Shown: positions 17,377-27,504, counted from the first letter of the stretch. The stretch: DNA of 64,000 nt from JAIBJN01 sp963748205 (GCA_963748205.1 CAVVIB010000012.1:1-64000), one strand, 5' to 3'. The notes: generated by a model not told the origin, from the letters alone. Translations and numbers: made by a program.

Positions 17377-18567
17377 CTAGGCGGCCGCCGCCATGATGCG
17401 GCCGGCGTTCTCGTCGGAGAAGAACTCCGCCGGTGAGGTCACGCCCGCAGTGACCCGCGCGAACCCTTCCGACGCCTCCGGCGACTGCGAGACGGCTGCG
17501 AGGAGCTGCTGGAGCTCGGGCGGCGGGGGCTCGAGCGACGCGAGGTCGGCGGTGAACTCGTACATCGCCTTCGTGCGGGCGTCACGGGTCGCGCGGTAGT
17601 GCTCCATCGCCTCCTCGAACGGCCGGGTGCCGGAGAACGCCTGGTCGAGAGCGTCCGTGCAGAGCTCGGCGTCGAGGAAGGCGTCGTGGATGCCCTGTGC
17701 CGTGATGAAGTCCTTGTTGTAGCCCGCGTCGCCGACGAGCGCCCACCCCGGCCCGTACGGCGTGCGGTACCAGCCGGAGACCGCCTGGCCGACGAAGCGC
17801 TCCTCGCGCTTGCCTGCGCGTAGGCGCTCGGCGAACTCGGGCACCAGGTCGACGGTCTCGAGGAAGTGGCGCTCGACGTCGGTCTTCTTCGCCTCGAACT
17901 CGCGGTAGGGCCAGCCGGCGATGACCAGGGTCAGGTCGTCGTTCGTCGGCCAGGCGGCGAAGCCGCGTTCCGGGCGGTCGTACGTCTCGAAGCGTCCGTC
18001 CATGGGCAGGCCGCTCCAGTAGCTGTAGTAGGCGGCCAAGAGCTTCGGCTTCGTGTCGTACTCCTCGGCGTCCACCGCGTCGGCGACGAGTGAGAAGCGG
18101 CCGTCCGCGCCCACGACCATGCGTGCTCGCTCGGTCACCGTCGCGCCGCCCTTCTCGTGGCCGCGGATGCCGCAGACGCGGCCGTCCTCGACGACCAGGC
18201 TCTCGACCGTGAAGCCCTGCCGAACCTCGGCACCCGCTTGCGACGCGGCCTCGACGAGCAGCTCGTCCAGCGCGGTCCGCCGCGGTGCGTAGGCGATTCC
18301 CGGCTTGCCCGTGATCGTGAACGGGCCGAAGTCGAAGAAGTAGGTGTCGATGGGCGGGCAGTTGGTCGCGACCACAGGGTCGAGCAGGCCCCAGCGGTCG
18401 AGCGCCTCGACGCCGGGCCGGTGGACGAGGTGCGTCGAGATCGTGTCGCTCGGGAAGGAAGCCCGGTCGACGGCGAGGACGCTGTAGCCCTTCCGCGCGA
18501 GCAGCATGGCGGTCGTAGAGCCGGCGCAGCGCGCTCCGACCACGATCGCGTCGTATTCCCGTCCCAT
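17377..18567 (-). CDS. FAD-dependent oxidoreductase (geranylgeranyl-reductase/halogenase-like)
   Basis: A 396-residue flavoprotein of the PHBH/GGR superfamily. The FAD-binding Rossmann motif is IVVGARCAGSTTAMLLAR near the N-terminus, with an Ala-Arg-Cys variant of G-x-G-x-x-G. The mid motif VVGADGRFS and the C-terminal GWALVGDAGYNKDF (GD motif) complete the FAD fold. ATG 18567 has AAGGAGG six bases upstream; the frame continues upstream without one. Likely substrates are isoprenoid or aromatic compounds, not determinable here. The LuxR/TPR regulator gene lies 97 bases upstream on the same strand, a pairing that suggests control by it. Confidence 0.82.
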   Translation of the reverse strand: MGREYDAIVVGARCAGSTTAMLLARKGYSVLAVDRASFPSDTISTHLVHRPGVEALDRWGLLDPVVATNCPPIDTYFFDFGPFTITGKPGIAYAPRRTALDELLVEAASQAGAEVRQGFTVESLVVEDGRVCGIRGHEKGGATVTERARMVVGADGRFSLVADAVDAEEYDTKPKLLAAYYSYWSGLPMDGRFETYDRPERGFAAWPTNDDLTLVIAGWPYREFEAKKTDVERHFLETVDLVPEFAERLRAGKREERFVGQAVSGWYRTPYGPGWALVGDAGYNKDFITAQGIHDAFLDAELCTDALDQAFSGTRPFEEAMEHYRATRDARTKAMYEFTADLASLEPPPPELQQLLAAVSQSPEASEGFARVTAGVTSPAEFFSDENAGRIMAAAA

Positions 18568-18664
18568 GAAAGCCTCCTTGCCGATTTCCGCCGAGGCTAG
18601 GAGGCGGGAACGCAAGGCGCCTCGGCGAAACCACCCAACTTGCCCCGGCGGTCGAATGGGTAGT

Positions 18665-20320
18665 TCAGACCAGCCGGTGCTCGTACGCGTAGGCGGTCGC
18701 CGCGGCGCGCGACGGCACGCGGAGCTTCGCGTAGATGTTGCTCACATGGCGATCGATGGTCCGTTCGCTCAGCACCAGCGTGGCGGCGATCGCCTTGTTG
18801 GTCTCACCGGACGCGAGCAGGCGCAGGACCTCGAGCTCCCGCGGGCTGAGCCCGTGGGTCTCGTCGGAGGCGCTCGCCGTCAGCAGGGCGTCGACCCGGG
18901 CGACGTCGGGTTGCGCGCCGAGCTCCTCGAAGACGCCGCGGGCGGCCTCCAGCTCGAGCGAGGCGCCGTCGTCGTCGCCGAGCGCCGCGCACGCGAGCCC
19001 GACAAGGACGCGCGTCCGCGCAGCCTCGTACGGCGCCTCGAGCTCCTGCCACGCCTGGAGCGAGCGGCGCAGTGCGGTCAGGGCCTCCGAAGCCTCCCCT
19101 CGGGCGAGCGCAACCGATCCGTGGGCGCGGGCGGACATCGCGCCCAGCGCGTCGCTTCCCTGGACGTCGGAGATCTCCGATAGCTCGACGCCGGCGCGCG
19201 CGGCTTCCTCGACGTCTCCGACCGCGAGCGCGATCTCGACGTACGCCGGCAGGAGCGCCGCGCGTCCTAGCGGATCGGCGGTCTCCCCGACCGCGCGGCG
19301 GATCGCAGCGAACGCCGCGTCGCCCTTGCCCTGGGCGAGTCGCAGCAGCGCGAGCCCGGGCTGCGGCTCGCCGCCCTCCCTCGCCGCCAGGCGAAGAGCC
19401 TCCTCCGCGGCGTCGAAGTCACCACGCAGCCTGTGCAGCTCGCCCTGCACGTACATCGCAGCCGCGGACACCCGCCGATTCGCCGCCTCGGGCTCGCGGA
19501 TGCGCCGGGTCTCCTCGAGGGCGGCCTCCCACGCGCCGCCCAGCTGCATGATCTCCGCTCGGTGCACGACGCACACGCCCTTGTGGGCGACCATCTCGGA
19601 CTGGCCGTCGCACCAGACGCTCAGCGCGGTGGTCCACTCGCGGGCGCGCCGCAGCTCGTACGCGCTCTGGCAGACGGCGATCGTGTAGCAGTAGACGAGG
19701 CCTGCCACGATCGGGGAGAGCTCCCCGCTCGTCACGGCGACCATGCTCTCGTCGATCAGCCGCAGGCCCTCACCGGCCCGGCCGAGCTCGAGGAGCGCGT
19801 GCCCCTGCTCCATCACGCCCATCGCGACGAGGTCCCGGTCGCCGAAGCGCTCGCCGATCTCGATCACCTCGGCGGACGCGCCGAGCGCCGCTTCGAAGTC
19901 GTGCTCGGCGAAATGGCGGTCGACATCCGTGAGGCGGAGATAGCCGCGCTCGATGCAGTCGCGCTGCTCGCGCTCGACCAGCCGCTCCGTCCGCGCGAAC
20001 CAGCCCCAGGCGGGAGCGCTCTCGCCGCCGAGCTGCAGGCTCAGCCCGATCCACCACGCGCAGCGCGCGGCGCGCGCCGTGTCCCCGGCGTCCAGATGGC
20101 CGTAGTGAGCCCGCTCCAGCCCGCGCCGGTACTCGTCGTCCCGCGCGAGCATGTACGCGGCCCGAGCCAGGAGCTCGATGTCCTCGGGGGCGAGCTCGGC
20201 CTCGTCGTCTGCGCGCGTGAGCCACTCGAAGGCATCGCTCCAGGCCCGCGCGGCGTAGGAAGCGCGGCCGTGCTCGAGTGTGCGTCGAACCGGAGGGGTC
20301 TCAACGCCCACCTGGTCCAT
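18665..20320 (-). CDS. LuxR-family regulator with TPR-type sensor domain
   Basis: A 551-residue cytoplasmic protein. Residues about 1-480 are successive helix-turn-helix TPR-like repeats (for example HGRASYAARAWSDAFEWLTR, ALEETRRIREPEAANRRVSA). The last 65 residues are a LuxR HTH: LSPRELEVLRLLASGETNKA, then LVLSERTIDRHVSNIYAKL and AAATAYAYEHRLV. There is no N-terminal ATPase (Walker) motif, unlike MalT/LAL regulators, so it is the short TPR-LuxR type. It probably senses a protein or ligand through the TPRs and controls the adjacent FAD oxidoreductase and possibly the DrrAB-like exporter upstream. The start ATG 20320 lacks a strong ribosome binding site. Confidence 0.85.
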   Translation of the reverse strand: MDQVGVETPPVRRTLEHGRASYAARAWSDAFEWLTRADDEAELAPEDIELLARAAYMLARDDEYRRGLERAHYGHLDAGDTARAARCAWWIGLSLQLGGESAPAWGWFARTERLVEREQRDCIERGYLRLTDVDRHFAEHDFEAALGASAEVIEIGERFGDRDLVAMGVMEQGHALLELGRAGEGLRLIDESMVAVTSGELSPIVAGLVYCYTIAVCQSAYELRRAREWTTALSVWCDGQSEMVAHKGVCVVHRAEIMQLGGAWEAALEETRRIREPEAANRRVSAAAMYVQGELHRLRGDFDAAEEALRLAAREGGEPQPGLALLRLAQGKGDAAFAAIRRAVGETADPLGRAALLPAYVEIALAVGDVEEAARAGVELSEISDVQGSDALGAMSARAHGSVALARGEASEALTALRRSLQAWQELEAPYEAARTRVLVGLACAALGDDDGASLELEAARGVFEELGAQPDVARVDALLTASASDETHGLSPRELEVLRLLASGETNKAIAATLVLSERTIDRHVSNIYAKLRVPSRAAATAYAYEHRLV

Positions 20321-20371
20321 TGTGCAGGAACCGGCCGAGGAGCCGCGCGCCGCCGGCTTCGGAGCGCGTCT

Positions 20372-21223
20372 TCAGCTCCGGGTGCGGTAGAGCCGGGTCG
20401 TCAGCGGCATGAAGATCGCGGTCAGGACGGCGGCCGTCGCCAGCGAGATGCCGACGTCCGCGGCCTCGACCGAGCCCTCCATCAGGCCGCGCGAGGCGTC
20501 CGCGAGGATCGAGATCGGGTTGACGTTCACGAACGCCTCCAACGGGGCGGGGAGGGTCTCCGGCTCGACGAACACGTTCGAGAGGAACGTCAGCGGGAAG
20601 ATGCCCATGAAGCCGGCGTTCATGACTGCGCTCGGCGAGCGCATGAGCAGCCCGAGCGTCGTGAAGACCCAGGAGAGCCCGAACGCGAACACGATCACCA
20701 GCGCGAGCGCCGCGAGAACGCCCGGGAGCCCGGCCCCGGGGCGGTACCCGAGCACGACGCCGAGGCCGACGATCACGGAGCCCGCGACCAGGTAGCGGAC
20801 GCTGTCGCCGAGGAGGCCGCCCACGAGCGGCGCCGGGCGCCAGATGGGGAGCGAGCGGAACCGGTCGACGACGCCCTTGGTCAGGTCGGTGTTGAGCGCG
20901 ACGCCGGAGTACACGGTCGTGAAGAGGACGGACATGACGAGGATCCCCGGGAGGATGTAGTCGAGGTACTCGCTCGTCGAGCCCGAGATCGCGCCGCCGA
21001 AGAGGTAAGTGAACATGACGACGAACATCACCGGCGTGATCGTCACGTCGAGGAGCTGCTCGGGGACGTGCTTGACCTTCAGCATCCCCCGCCAGCCGAA
21101 CGTGAGCGCGGCGGAGAGCGCGTTCGCCCGCGGCGGGCGCGGGGTGGAGGCGAGGGCCTTGCGGAGCGCTTCCTCCTGCGCCGGCGTCGTCGGCAGGGCT
21201 TGTGTCGAGTCGGTGGCGCTCAT
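20372..21223 (-). CDS. drrB: ABC-2 type permease, DrrB-like
   Basis: A 283-residue membrane protein with about six helices (VTITPVMFVVMFTYLFGGAI, ILPGILVMSVLFTTVYSGVA, YLVAGSVIVGLGVVLGYRPG, VLAALALVIVFAFGLSWVF, FMGIFPLTFLSNVFVEP and a C-terminal one). GVVDRFRSLPIWRPAPLVGG is the conserved coupling region, and VNPISILADASRGLM is typical of daunorubicin-resistance DrrB permeases. ATG 21223 overlaps the ATPase stop by four bases (ATGA). With the ATPase it would export a hydrophobic compound or lipid; the symbol denotes family resemblance, not a tested substrate. Confidence 0.85.
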   Translation of the reverse strand: MSATDSTQALPTTPAQEEALRKALASTPRPPRANALSAALTFGWRGMLKVKHVPEQLLDVTITPVMFVVMFTYLFGGAISGSTSEYLDYILPGILVMSVLFTTVYSGVALNTDLTKGVVDRFRSLPIWRPAPLVGGLLGDSVRYLVAGSVIVGLGVVLGYRPGAGLPGVLAALALVIVFAFGLSWVFTTLGLLMRSPSAVMNAGFMGIFPLTFLSNVFVEPETLPAPLEAFVNVNPISILADASRGLMEGSVEAADVGISLATAAVLTAIFMPLTTRLYRTRS

Positions 21224-22212
21224 GCCGTGAGCTCCTCGGGCACGGGCTCGTCGTCGGGTGTCTGCTCCTCCGCGGTGTGCCCGGTCAGTGCCAGGAAGAC
21301 CTCGTCGAGGCTGGGCTGGCCGAGTGTGAAACCGGCGATCTTGACGCCGGAGCGGGAGAGCTCCGCGACGGCCTCGGCGGCCCGGTCGGCATCGGCGCAC
21401 GAGGCCGAGAGCGCCGCGGGATCCGGCTCCAGGTGCACGCCGCCGAGCTCCCGGGCGAGCACCCGCTCGGCTTCGGGACGCTGCTCCGGATCGATCAGCC
21501 GGACGTGCAGGGCGCCCGAGCCGACCGAGGCCTTGAGCTGGGCCGGAGTCCCCTCGGCGATCACCTTGCCGCGGTCGATCACGGCGATGCCGTCGGCGAG
21601 CTGGTCGGCTTCGTCGAGGTACTGCGTGCAGAGGAGGATCGTCGTCCCGCCGGCGACAAGCGCGCGGATGATGTCCCAGACCTGGTTGCGCGAGCGGGGG
21701 TCGAGCCCGGTCGTCGGCTCGTCGAGGAACATCAGCTCGGGGGTGACGACGATGCTCGCCGCGATGTCGAGCCGCCGCCGCATGCCGCCCGAGTAGTTCT
21801 TGACGAGCCGCCCGGAGGCATCTGCGATCCCGAACGCCTCCAGCAGCTCGGTCGCACGCGCCTTTGCGGCCTGGCGCTTCAACCCGAGCAGGCGGCCGAT
21901 GAGGATGAGGTTCTCGCGGCCGGTCAGGTCCTCGTCGACCGAGGCGAGCTGGCCGGTGAGGCTGACGAGCCCGCGCACGGCGTCCGCCTCGTCGACGATG
22001 TCGTGGCCCAGCACGCGCGCGGAGCCGGCGTCGGGCCGCAGGAGCGTCGCGAGCATCCGGATCGTCGTCGTCTTGCCCGCGCCGTTCGGCCCCAGCACGC
22101 CGTACACCGTCCCGGCGCGGACGGCCAGGTCGACCCCGTCGACCGCGCGCGTGTCACCGAACGACTTCACGAGCCCGTTCGCTTCGATCGCCAGTGGAAT
22201 CTGCTGTGCCAT
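21220..22212 (-). CDS. drrA: ABC transporter ATPase, DrrA-like
   Basis: A 330-residue ATPase. Walker A is GPNGAGKTT, the signature is NYSGGMRRRLDIAASIV, Walker B is LMFLDEPTTGLD, and the switch is TQYLDEADQLAD, in which the usual H of the H-loop is Q, as in many DrrA-type proteins. The C-terminal ~90 residues carry the DrrA-specific extension (SLDEVFLALTGH). ATG 22212 is preceded by AAAGGG. It is coupled by ATGA overlap to the permease. A likely drug or antibiotic exporter with its partner. The methyltransferase gene upstream ends 131 bases before it. Confidence 0.88.
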   Translation of the reverse strand: MAQQIPLAIEANGLVKSFGDTRAVDGVDLAVRAGTVYGVLGPNGAGKTTTIRMLATLLRPDAGSARVLGHDIVDEADAVRGLVSLTGQLASVDEDLTGRENLILIGRLLGLKRQAAKARATELLEAFGIADASGRLVKNYSGGMRRRLDIAASIVVTPELMFLDEPTTGLDPRSRNQVWDIIRALVAGGTTILLCTQYLDEADQLADGIAVIDRGKVIAEGTPAQLKASVGSGALHVRLIDPEQRPEAERVLARELGGVHLEPDPAALSASCADADRAAEAVAELSRSGVKIAGFTLGQPSLDEVFLALTGHTAEEQTPDDEPVPEELTA

Positions 22213-22343
22213 CAGCCCTTTCTCCGACGCCGAACCGCACAGTCTCCACACCCGAGCCGCCCCGCGGGGTGCGGCTGCCCCGTCTTCGATGGTGCGGCTA
22301 ACCCGAGGCGTGGGTGGGCCGAGCCGATCGACCGACGGCGGAC

Positions 22344-23197
22344 TCAGGCGGCCACGGCGCAGAGGGCGACGCCGGGAAACTCGAAGCCGTCCGCGACTGC
22401 GAACTGCGGGAACGCGCCCTCCAGCTCGGCCTTGACCGCGGCCAGCTCGGCCTCGGGCAGCGCACGCACCGCAAGGGCCAGCGGGCCGGCTGTGTCGGCG
22501 ATCAGGCTCACGTATCCGTCCACGTCGGCCGCGGAGAAGCGAACGGGCACCTCCTCGGTGCGGACGTCGGCGAAGCCGGCGCCTTCCAGCAGGGCGGCGG
22601 TGCGCTCCGCGAGTGGCCATGCTGAACGGACCGGGGGCGGGCGGCGGCTCGGGCGGCGGGATGTGACCACGCTGACCGAGGCTCGTTCCGATCAACCAGA
22701 AGAACGGGTTGCGCTCGGGAGGGCCCCAGCTCGCGAGCGCGACACGCCCACCCGGTCGCAGGACACGCCGCGTCTCGGCGAGCGCCTCGACGTAGTTCGG
22801 CATCAGCATGTACCCGAAGCGGCAGAGCGACGCCGTCGACGGAGTCGGTCTCCAGAGTGAGTCGCTCCGCGTCCATGACCTCGTAGCTGACGTTGCTCAG
22901 CCCGAGCTCCTCCCCGCGGCGGCGGGCCGCGTCGACCATCGCCGGCGAGAGGTCGGTCGTGATCAGCCGGCCGCGCTCGCCGAGCGCCTCGGCCGCCTCG
23001 AAGCCGGTGTCGCCCGTGCCGGCGGCGAGCTCGAGCACGGTGTCCCCATCCTGCGGCGCCAGCTCGTTCAGCATCCAGTTCCGGACTGACGCACAGGCCT
23101 TCTCGACCTCCTCGCGGCGGCGCTCCCACGTCGGCGCGATCGCCTCCGCGATCTCGTAGTTGTCCTTCTCGAAAATGGTCAGCGTCTCGGTCGTCAT
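22344..23197 (-). CDS. class I SAM-dependent methyltransferase (two frameshifts)
   Basis: ATG 23197 follows AAGGAGGAG. The SAM-binding motif is VLELAAGTGDTGFEAA, with LITTDLSPAMVDAAR and VSYEVMDAERL after it, then a RVLRPGGRVALASWG post-motif, as in UbiE/COQ5-type enzymes. The frame shifts twice: near 22828 (DSVDGV then LCRFGYMLMPNYVEAL) and near 22618 (PAPGPFSM then LAERTAALLEGAGF). The length is 3n+2, equal to two inserted bases; when both are removed a continuous ~284-residue protein results. The second-half motif LFRDxxEVPVRFSAADVDGY-like segment (VRTEEVPVRFSA) is typical for this subfamily. Substrate is unknown. A paralogue lies at 42557-43345. Confidence 0.75.
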
Positions 23198-23234
23198 CCG
23201 TCTCCTCCTTCGCTGCGTTGCGTCAGCGAAGACG

Positions 23235-24831
23235 CTAGGAGGGCGGATCACGCCGGGCAATCGGGTGTTCTCCCCATGCCACCAACCCGTGCTCCATGGC
23301 GAAGAGCGTGGCCCCGGCGCGGGTGGAGACGCCCATCTTGCGATACGAGCTCTGGATGTGGTGGTCCGCGGTCTTCGCGGAGATGCCCAGCTCCCGCGCG
23401 ATCTGCTTGGTCAGAAGGCCCCGGGCCAGCATGGAGACGACCTCGGCCTCGCGCTCGGTCAAGCCCGCAGGCCGCTCGAGCCGCGGGGCGCGCTGCCCCG
23501 CCGCCTCGATGACCGCAACCACCGCGTCGGCATCGAGCCTGCCGGCGCTCGCCTCGCGGGCGAGCTCTTCGGCGGCTTGCTCTCCCGAGAGGGCGTCGCG
23601 GTGGGGTCGCGGCTCGGTCATCGCGTGGTAGGTGTCGGCCGTAGCCAGGATGCGGGCCGGAAGCGGGAGCTCCGCCCCGGAGGAGCCGCGGTGGTAGCCG
23701 GAACGGTCGAGGCGCTCGTGATGGGCTCCTGCGATCTGCGCGAGCGAGGACAGAAACGGCGAGCGGGAGAGAACGCGCTCCGTCTGGTACGGGTGCAGCC
23801 TGACGTGCTCCCACTCGTCGGGGCTCAGCGCCGCCGGCTTCTGCCAGATCCGAGGGTGGACCGCGGCGCGACCCAGATCGTGGACGAGCCCCGCACGCCA
23901 GATCGTGGCGACGCCGGCAGCATCCAGACGACATCCCTGCGCTGCCTGTCGTGCCAGCATCGCCACGCCGTTCGAGTGCCCGGAGAGATAGGGGGAGATC
24001 AGGTCGGCGAACGAGCCGAGGGCTCGCAGAGCTCCGTCGAGCGCCTCGCCTTCGAGAACCCGGCGCGGTTCCGGCTCGCAGGCCAGCGTCTCGTCCCAGG
24101 CGGATGAGCTCTGCTCGAGCGCGAGGATCTCGGGCGCGCCGTCCGCGAGGCAGGCCGCGACCTCCGGGTCGAAGCCGTGACCCGCGCGCTCGCGCACGGT
24201 GCGGACCGCGAACGCCTCACCGCCCAGCAGGCGCTGAAGCGCCGCGTCGCGTGCGACGTGCACGATCCGGAGCGCGAGCGGGATCTCGTCGCCTTTTCCA
24301 CGCCGCAGGGGGCCCTTCCCGTCCCAGCGGTCAGTGAGCTGGACGAAGAGCCCGTGGATCGAAGGTCGGCAGCGCGAGCCGCTCGGCCAGCATCTGTGCC
24401 ACCTCGCAGATCGCCGCTAGATGAGGATCCCTCGCCCGCCTGGCCTTCGGAAGGCGGCGGGCGATCTGGGCGGCGCGCGCGGGGGAGAGCTGCCGGGCGT
24501 CGGGAGCGCACGCAGGACTCCGGTCAGGATCTCCCGCTGAGAGCCGAAGGTCGCGGGGACGAGGTGTGAAGTCAGGGAGCCGCCGAACGTCGCCGTCGAT
24601 GACGTCGGTGTCCGTCGTGCACCCGGAATACATGAGCAGGCACGCGTAGTAGGTCTGCGAGACCGTCGCGCGGTCGACGCCGAGGCGGTCGGCGAGCCGC
24701 ATCGCGACCAGCGTGCTTCGCAGGCCGTGCTCGAACGGGAAGCCCATTCCCAGGTCCGTGGCCAGGCAGAGGGTCGCCGCTACCTCCGCGGTGCGTACCT
24801 GCACGCGCCCAGGAGATGCCTCGCTCGGCAC
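23235..24831 (-). CDS. HD-domain/LuxR one-component regulator (frameshifted)
   Basis: This family joins an HD phosphohydrolase domain to a LuxR HTH. The N-terminal block (AEVAATLCLATDLGMGFPFE, YYACLLMYSGCTTD, CEVAQMLAERL) ends at about 24348, where the frame shifts; the protein resumes with LFVQLTDRWDGKG and HVARDAALQRLLGGEAF. The HD core follows: GLVHDLGRAAVHPRIWQKPA and HHERLDRSGYHRG, where the third residue of the HD-GYP triad GYP is replaced (GYH). The C-terminus is a LuxR HTH (LTEREAEVVSMLARGLLTKQ). The total is 3n+1 bases, equal to one inserted base. The start at GTG 24831 is uncertain. It may sense or degrade a nucleotide second messenger and bind DNA. Confidence 0.72.
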
Positions 24832-25985
24832 GCCGCGACGGTATCCAAAGGCGGAGCGCCGGGAGCTGAGCCCCGATGGCTGAGCACGCCGTATCTCGGC
24901 GAATCTCGGCCCGCAGAGACGTCCCGGCGCCGGCGGGGCTCACGACTTCCAGGGAGCCGCCAAGCGACTCGACGCGATCGGCCAGCCCTCGGAGGCCCGA
25001 TCCGCCGGCCGGGTCGGCGCCGCCGATGCCGTCGTCCGACACCTCGACGACCACGTTCGCATCGCTCAGGGCAACCCGGACGTGCACCGTGGATGCATTG
25101 GCGTATTTCGTGACGTTGGTCAGCGATTCGGCGATCAGGTAGTACGCCGCCGCTTCAACGGGCTCCGGTAGGCGCTCGTCGAGGATGTCCGTGATCTCGA
25201 CTGGAACAGGTGCCCGGTCCGCGAGCATCTCGACGGCGGCTCGGAGGCCGCGATCGGTGAGCACCGCCGGGTGCAGGCCTCGGGCGAGCTCCCGCAGCTC
25301 TTCGAGCGCAAGGGCAAGCTCGTCGCGGGCGGCCGTGAGAGTCGCTCGCGCGGCCGCCGGATCGGAATCGAGCTTCGTCAACGCGGCCCGCAAGGACAGC
25401 GAGAGCGTCACCAGGCGCTGCTGTGCGCCGTCATGGAGATTGCGCTCGAGGCGGCGGCGCTCGACGTCACCGGCGGTGACGATCCGCGCTCGCGACGCGG
25501 CGAGCTCCGCGAGCCGGGCCTGCAGCTCCGCGTTGAGGCGATGAAGCTCCGCCTCCTGCAGCTTGCGCTCCGTGATGTCCGTGTAGGCGACCATGTTGCC
25601 GACGACCCGGCCGGATCTGTCCCTGACCGGGGCGGACGCGATCGAGACGTCGACGAGCGTTCCGTCCTTCCGCAGCCGGACGGTCTCGTGGCCGCTCACC
25701 GACTCGCCCGCGCGGACCCTCGCGAACAGCTCCTCGCTCTCCGCGCGCTTCGAAGGCGGTGCCATGGGCAGGCCGGCTCGGCCCAGCATCTCCTCTTGTG
25801 ACCAGCCGAAGATGCGCTCGGCCGCCGGATTCCACAACCGTATGTGCGTGTCCAGCCCGAACTCCACGAGGGCGACCGGCGAGGAGTCGATCACCGCCTG
25901 CAGTTGCTCTTGCTGGTGCCGGCCTTCGGAGATGTCGTTGTGGACGATGGCCGCGAGTCTACGGCCATGGCGCCCGTGCTGGATC
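24572..25985 (-). pseudogene. 5'-truncated PAS sensor histidine kinase
   Basis: The frame begins without a start codon directly after the MFS terminator, inside the end of one PAS domain (LAAIVHNDISEG). It continues through a complete PAS domain (VIDSSPVALVEFG, NPAAERIFGWSQEEMLG), a HisKA_3 dimerisation helix (DVERRRLERNLHDGAQQRL, with the phospho-accepting His) and a HATPase domain (SLTNVTKYANAS, DDGIGGADPAGGSGLRGLADR). The kinase core ends near 24900, but the frame stays open to 24572 over the next gene, so the true stop is probably lost to another shift. An internal GTG could allow a short product. As read, the N-terminal sensor is missing. Confidence 0.6.
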
Positions 25986-25986
25986 G

Positions 25987-26014
25987 CGGGGGGAGCCCGA
26001 GCGGGCTCCCCCCG
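25987..26014 (-). terminator. 12-bp perfect hairpin after the MFS gene
   Basis: CGGGGGGAGCCC pairs with GGGCTCCCCCCG across GAGC. It starts nine bases past the MFS stop on the minus strand and abuts the truncated kinase. Confidence 0.7.
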
Positions 26015-26022
26015 ACGATTCG

Positions 26023-27465
26023 CTAGGCGGCGAGGTCGAACGCCGGCTCTGCGACCGGTGCCTGCTGCTCGAGCTCGTCCTTCCGGATGAGCGTGAGCGC
26101 GGCCACGATGCCGAGTCCCGCGATGATCACGCCGGCGAGGAACGCCGCCGTGAACCCGTCGACGAGCGCGGCGTCGAGTGCCGTGCCGGAAGCCACCGCG
26201 TCGCTCGTCTGCGAGGTGGCGATCGTCGAAAGCGCGGCGATGCCGAGCGCGCCGCCGACCTGCTGCGAGGTGTTGATGAGGCCGGATGCGAGGCCCGCCT
26301 CGGCCGGCTGCACGCCTGCCAGCGCGGCGATCGAGATCGGCACGAACGAGAAGCCGATGCCGACGCCGATGAGCAGGAAGCCGGGCAGGAGGTCGCCGAG
26401 GTACGTGCCGCCGACCGAGACCTGCGTGAAGTACACGAGGCCGCCGGTCAGCATCGTCATCCCGACCGTGAGCACCGGCTTGACGCCGATCCGCGTCACG
26501 AGCTGCGCGGCCACGGCCGACCAGAGGATCGCCGTCCCCGCGACCGCGAGGTAGGCGAGGCCGGTCTTCATGGCCGAGTACCCGAGCACCTGCTGCATGT
26601 AGAGCGTCAGCATCAGGAACATCGAGAACATCGCGGTGCCCATGATGAAGCCGGCCACGTTCGCCCCGGCCACCGTCTTGGTGCGCAGGATCCCGAAGCG
26701 CATGAGCGGCTCGGGGTGCCTGAGCTCCCAGCCGACGAACGCGGCGAGGAGGGCGAGGGACGTCGCGAAGAACGCGATCGTCTGGCCGGCGAGCCAGCCG
26801 TCGCGGCCGGCCTCGGTGATCGCGTAGACGAGCAGGGAGAGCCCGCCCGTCACGAGCACCGCGCCGGGGACGTCGAACGTCTTCACGCGCGCGTCGCGGC
26901 TCTCCGTGAGGAGGACCGGCGCGAGGGCGAAGGCGGCGACGCCGACGGGGATGTTGACGAAGAAGATCCACTCCCAGCTGAGGGCGTCCGTGAGGATGCC
27001 TCCAAGCAGCACGCCCGCGGCGGCGCCGAAGCCGCCGACGGCGCCCCACACGCCGAGGGCGATGTTGCGGTCACGCCCCTCGGCGAAGGTGACGGAGAGG
27101 ATCGAGAGCGCGGCCGGCGTGATGATCGCCGCGCCGAGCCCCTGGAGTGCGCGGGCCCCGATCAGCGACGCCTCCGACCACGCCAGTCCGGCGAGGAGCG
27201 AGGAGAGCGTGAAGACCACGACGCCGAGCAGGAAGATCCGCCGGCGCCCGAGGAGGTCGGCCGCCCGCCCACCGAGGAGCAGGAAGCCGCCGAACACGAG
27301 TGCGTAGGCGCTGATCACCCACTGAAGGTTCTCCTGGGAAAACCCGAGGTCGACCTGGATCGAGGGAAGCGCGACATTCACGATCGCGATGTCCAGGACG
27401 ACCATGAACTGGACGACGCTGAGAAGCGCCAGAGCCAGCCATTTCCGTTGTGCCGAAGCCACCAT
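26023..27465 (-). CDS. MFS multidrug transporter, EmrB/QacA (DHA2) type
   Basis: A 480-residue inner-membrane proton-coupled exporter with 14 predicted helices. Helix 1 carries the DHA2 pattern VVQFMVVLDIAIVNVALP, the loop-2 motif A is GRAADLLGRRRIFL, and motif C lies in helix 5 (GGFGAAAGVLLGGILTD). ATG 27465 is chosen for the AGGA just upstream and a normal-length N-terminus. A divergent HxlR regulator starts 116 bases away and inverted repeats lie between them, so substrate-induced expression is likely. Substrates are probably hydrophobic drugs; none can be named. Confidence 0.9.
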   Translation of the reverse strand: MVASAQRKWLALALLSVVQFMVVLDIAIVNVALPSIQVDLGFSQENLQWVISAYALVFGGFLLLGGRAADLLGRRRIFLLGVVVFTLSSLLAGLAWSEASLIGARALQGLGAAIITPAALSILSVTFAEGRDRNIALGVWGAVGGFGAAAGVLLGGILTDALSWEWIFFVNIPVGVAAFALAPVLLTESRDARVKTFDVPGAVLVTGGLSLLVYAITEAGRDGWLAGQTIAFFATSLALLAAFVGWELRHPEPLMRFGILRTKTVAGANVAGFIMGTAMFSMFLMLTLYMQQVLGYSAMKTGLAYLAVAGTAILWSAVAAQLVTRIGVKPVLTVGMTMLTGGLVYFTQVSVGGTYLGDLLPGFLLIGVGIGFSFVPISIAALAGVQPAEAGLASGLINTSQQVGGALGIAALSTIATSQTSDAVASGTALDAALVDGFTAAFLAGVIIAGLGIVAALTLIRKDELEQQAPVAEPAFDLAA

Positions 27466-27504
27466 GTCGTCCGTTTTCCTTTCGGTTCGAATAGGGAAGG
27501 CTTC

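Noticed and set aside
25990..27049. Upstream extension of the truncated kinase frame through the MFS gene
   Set aside because: Out of phase with the MFS gene and without kinase or PAS character; the real kinase sequence begins only after the MFS terminator.
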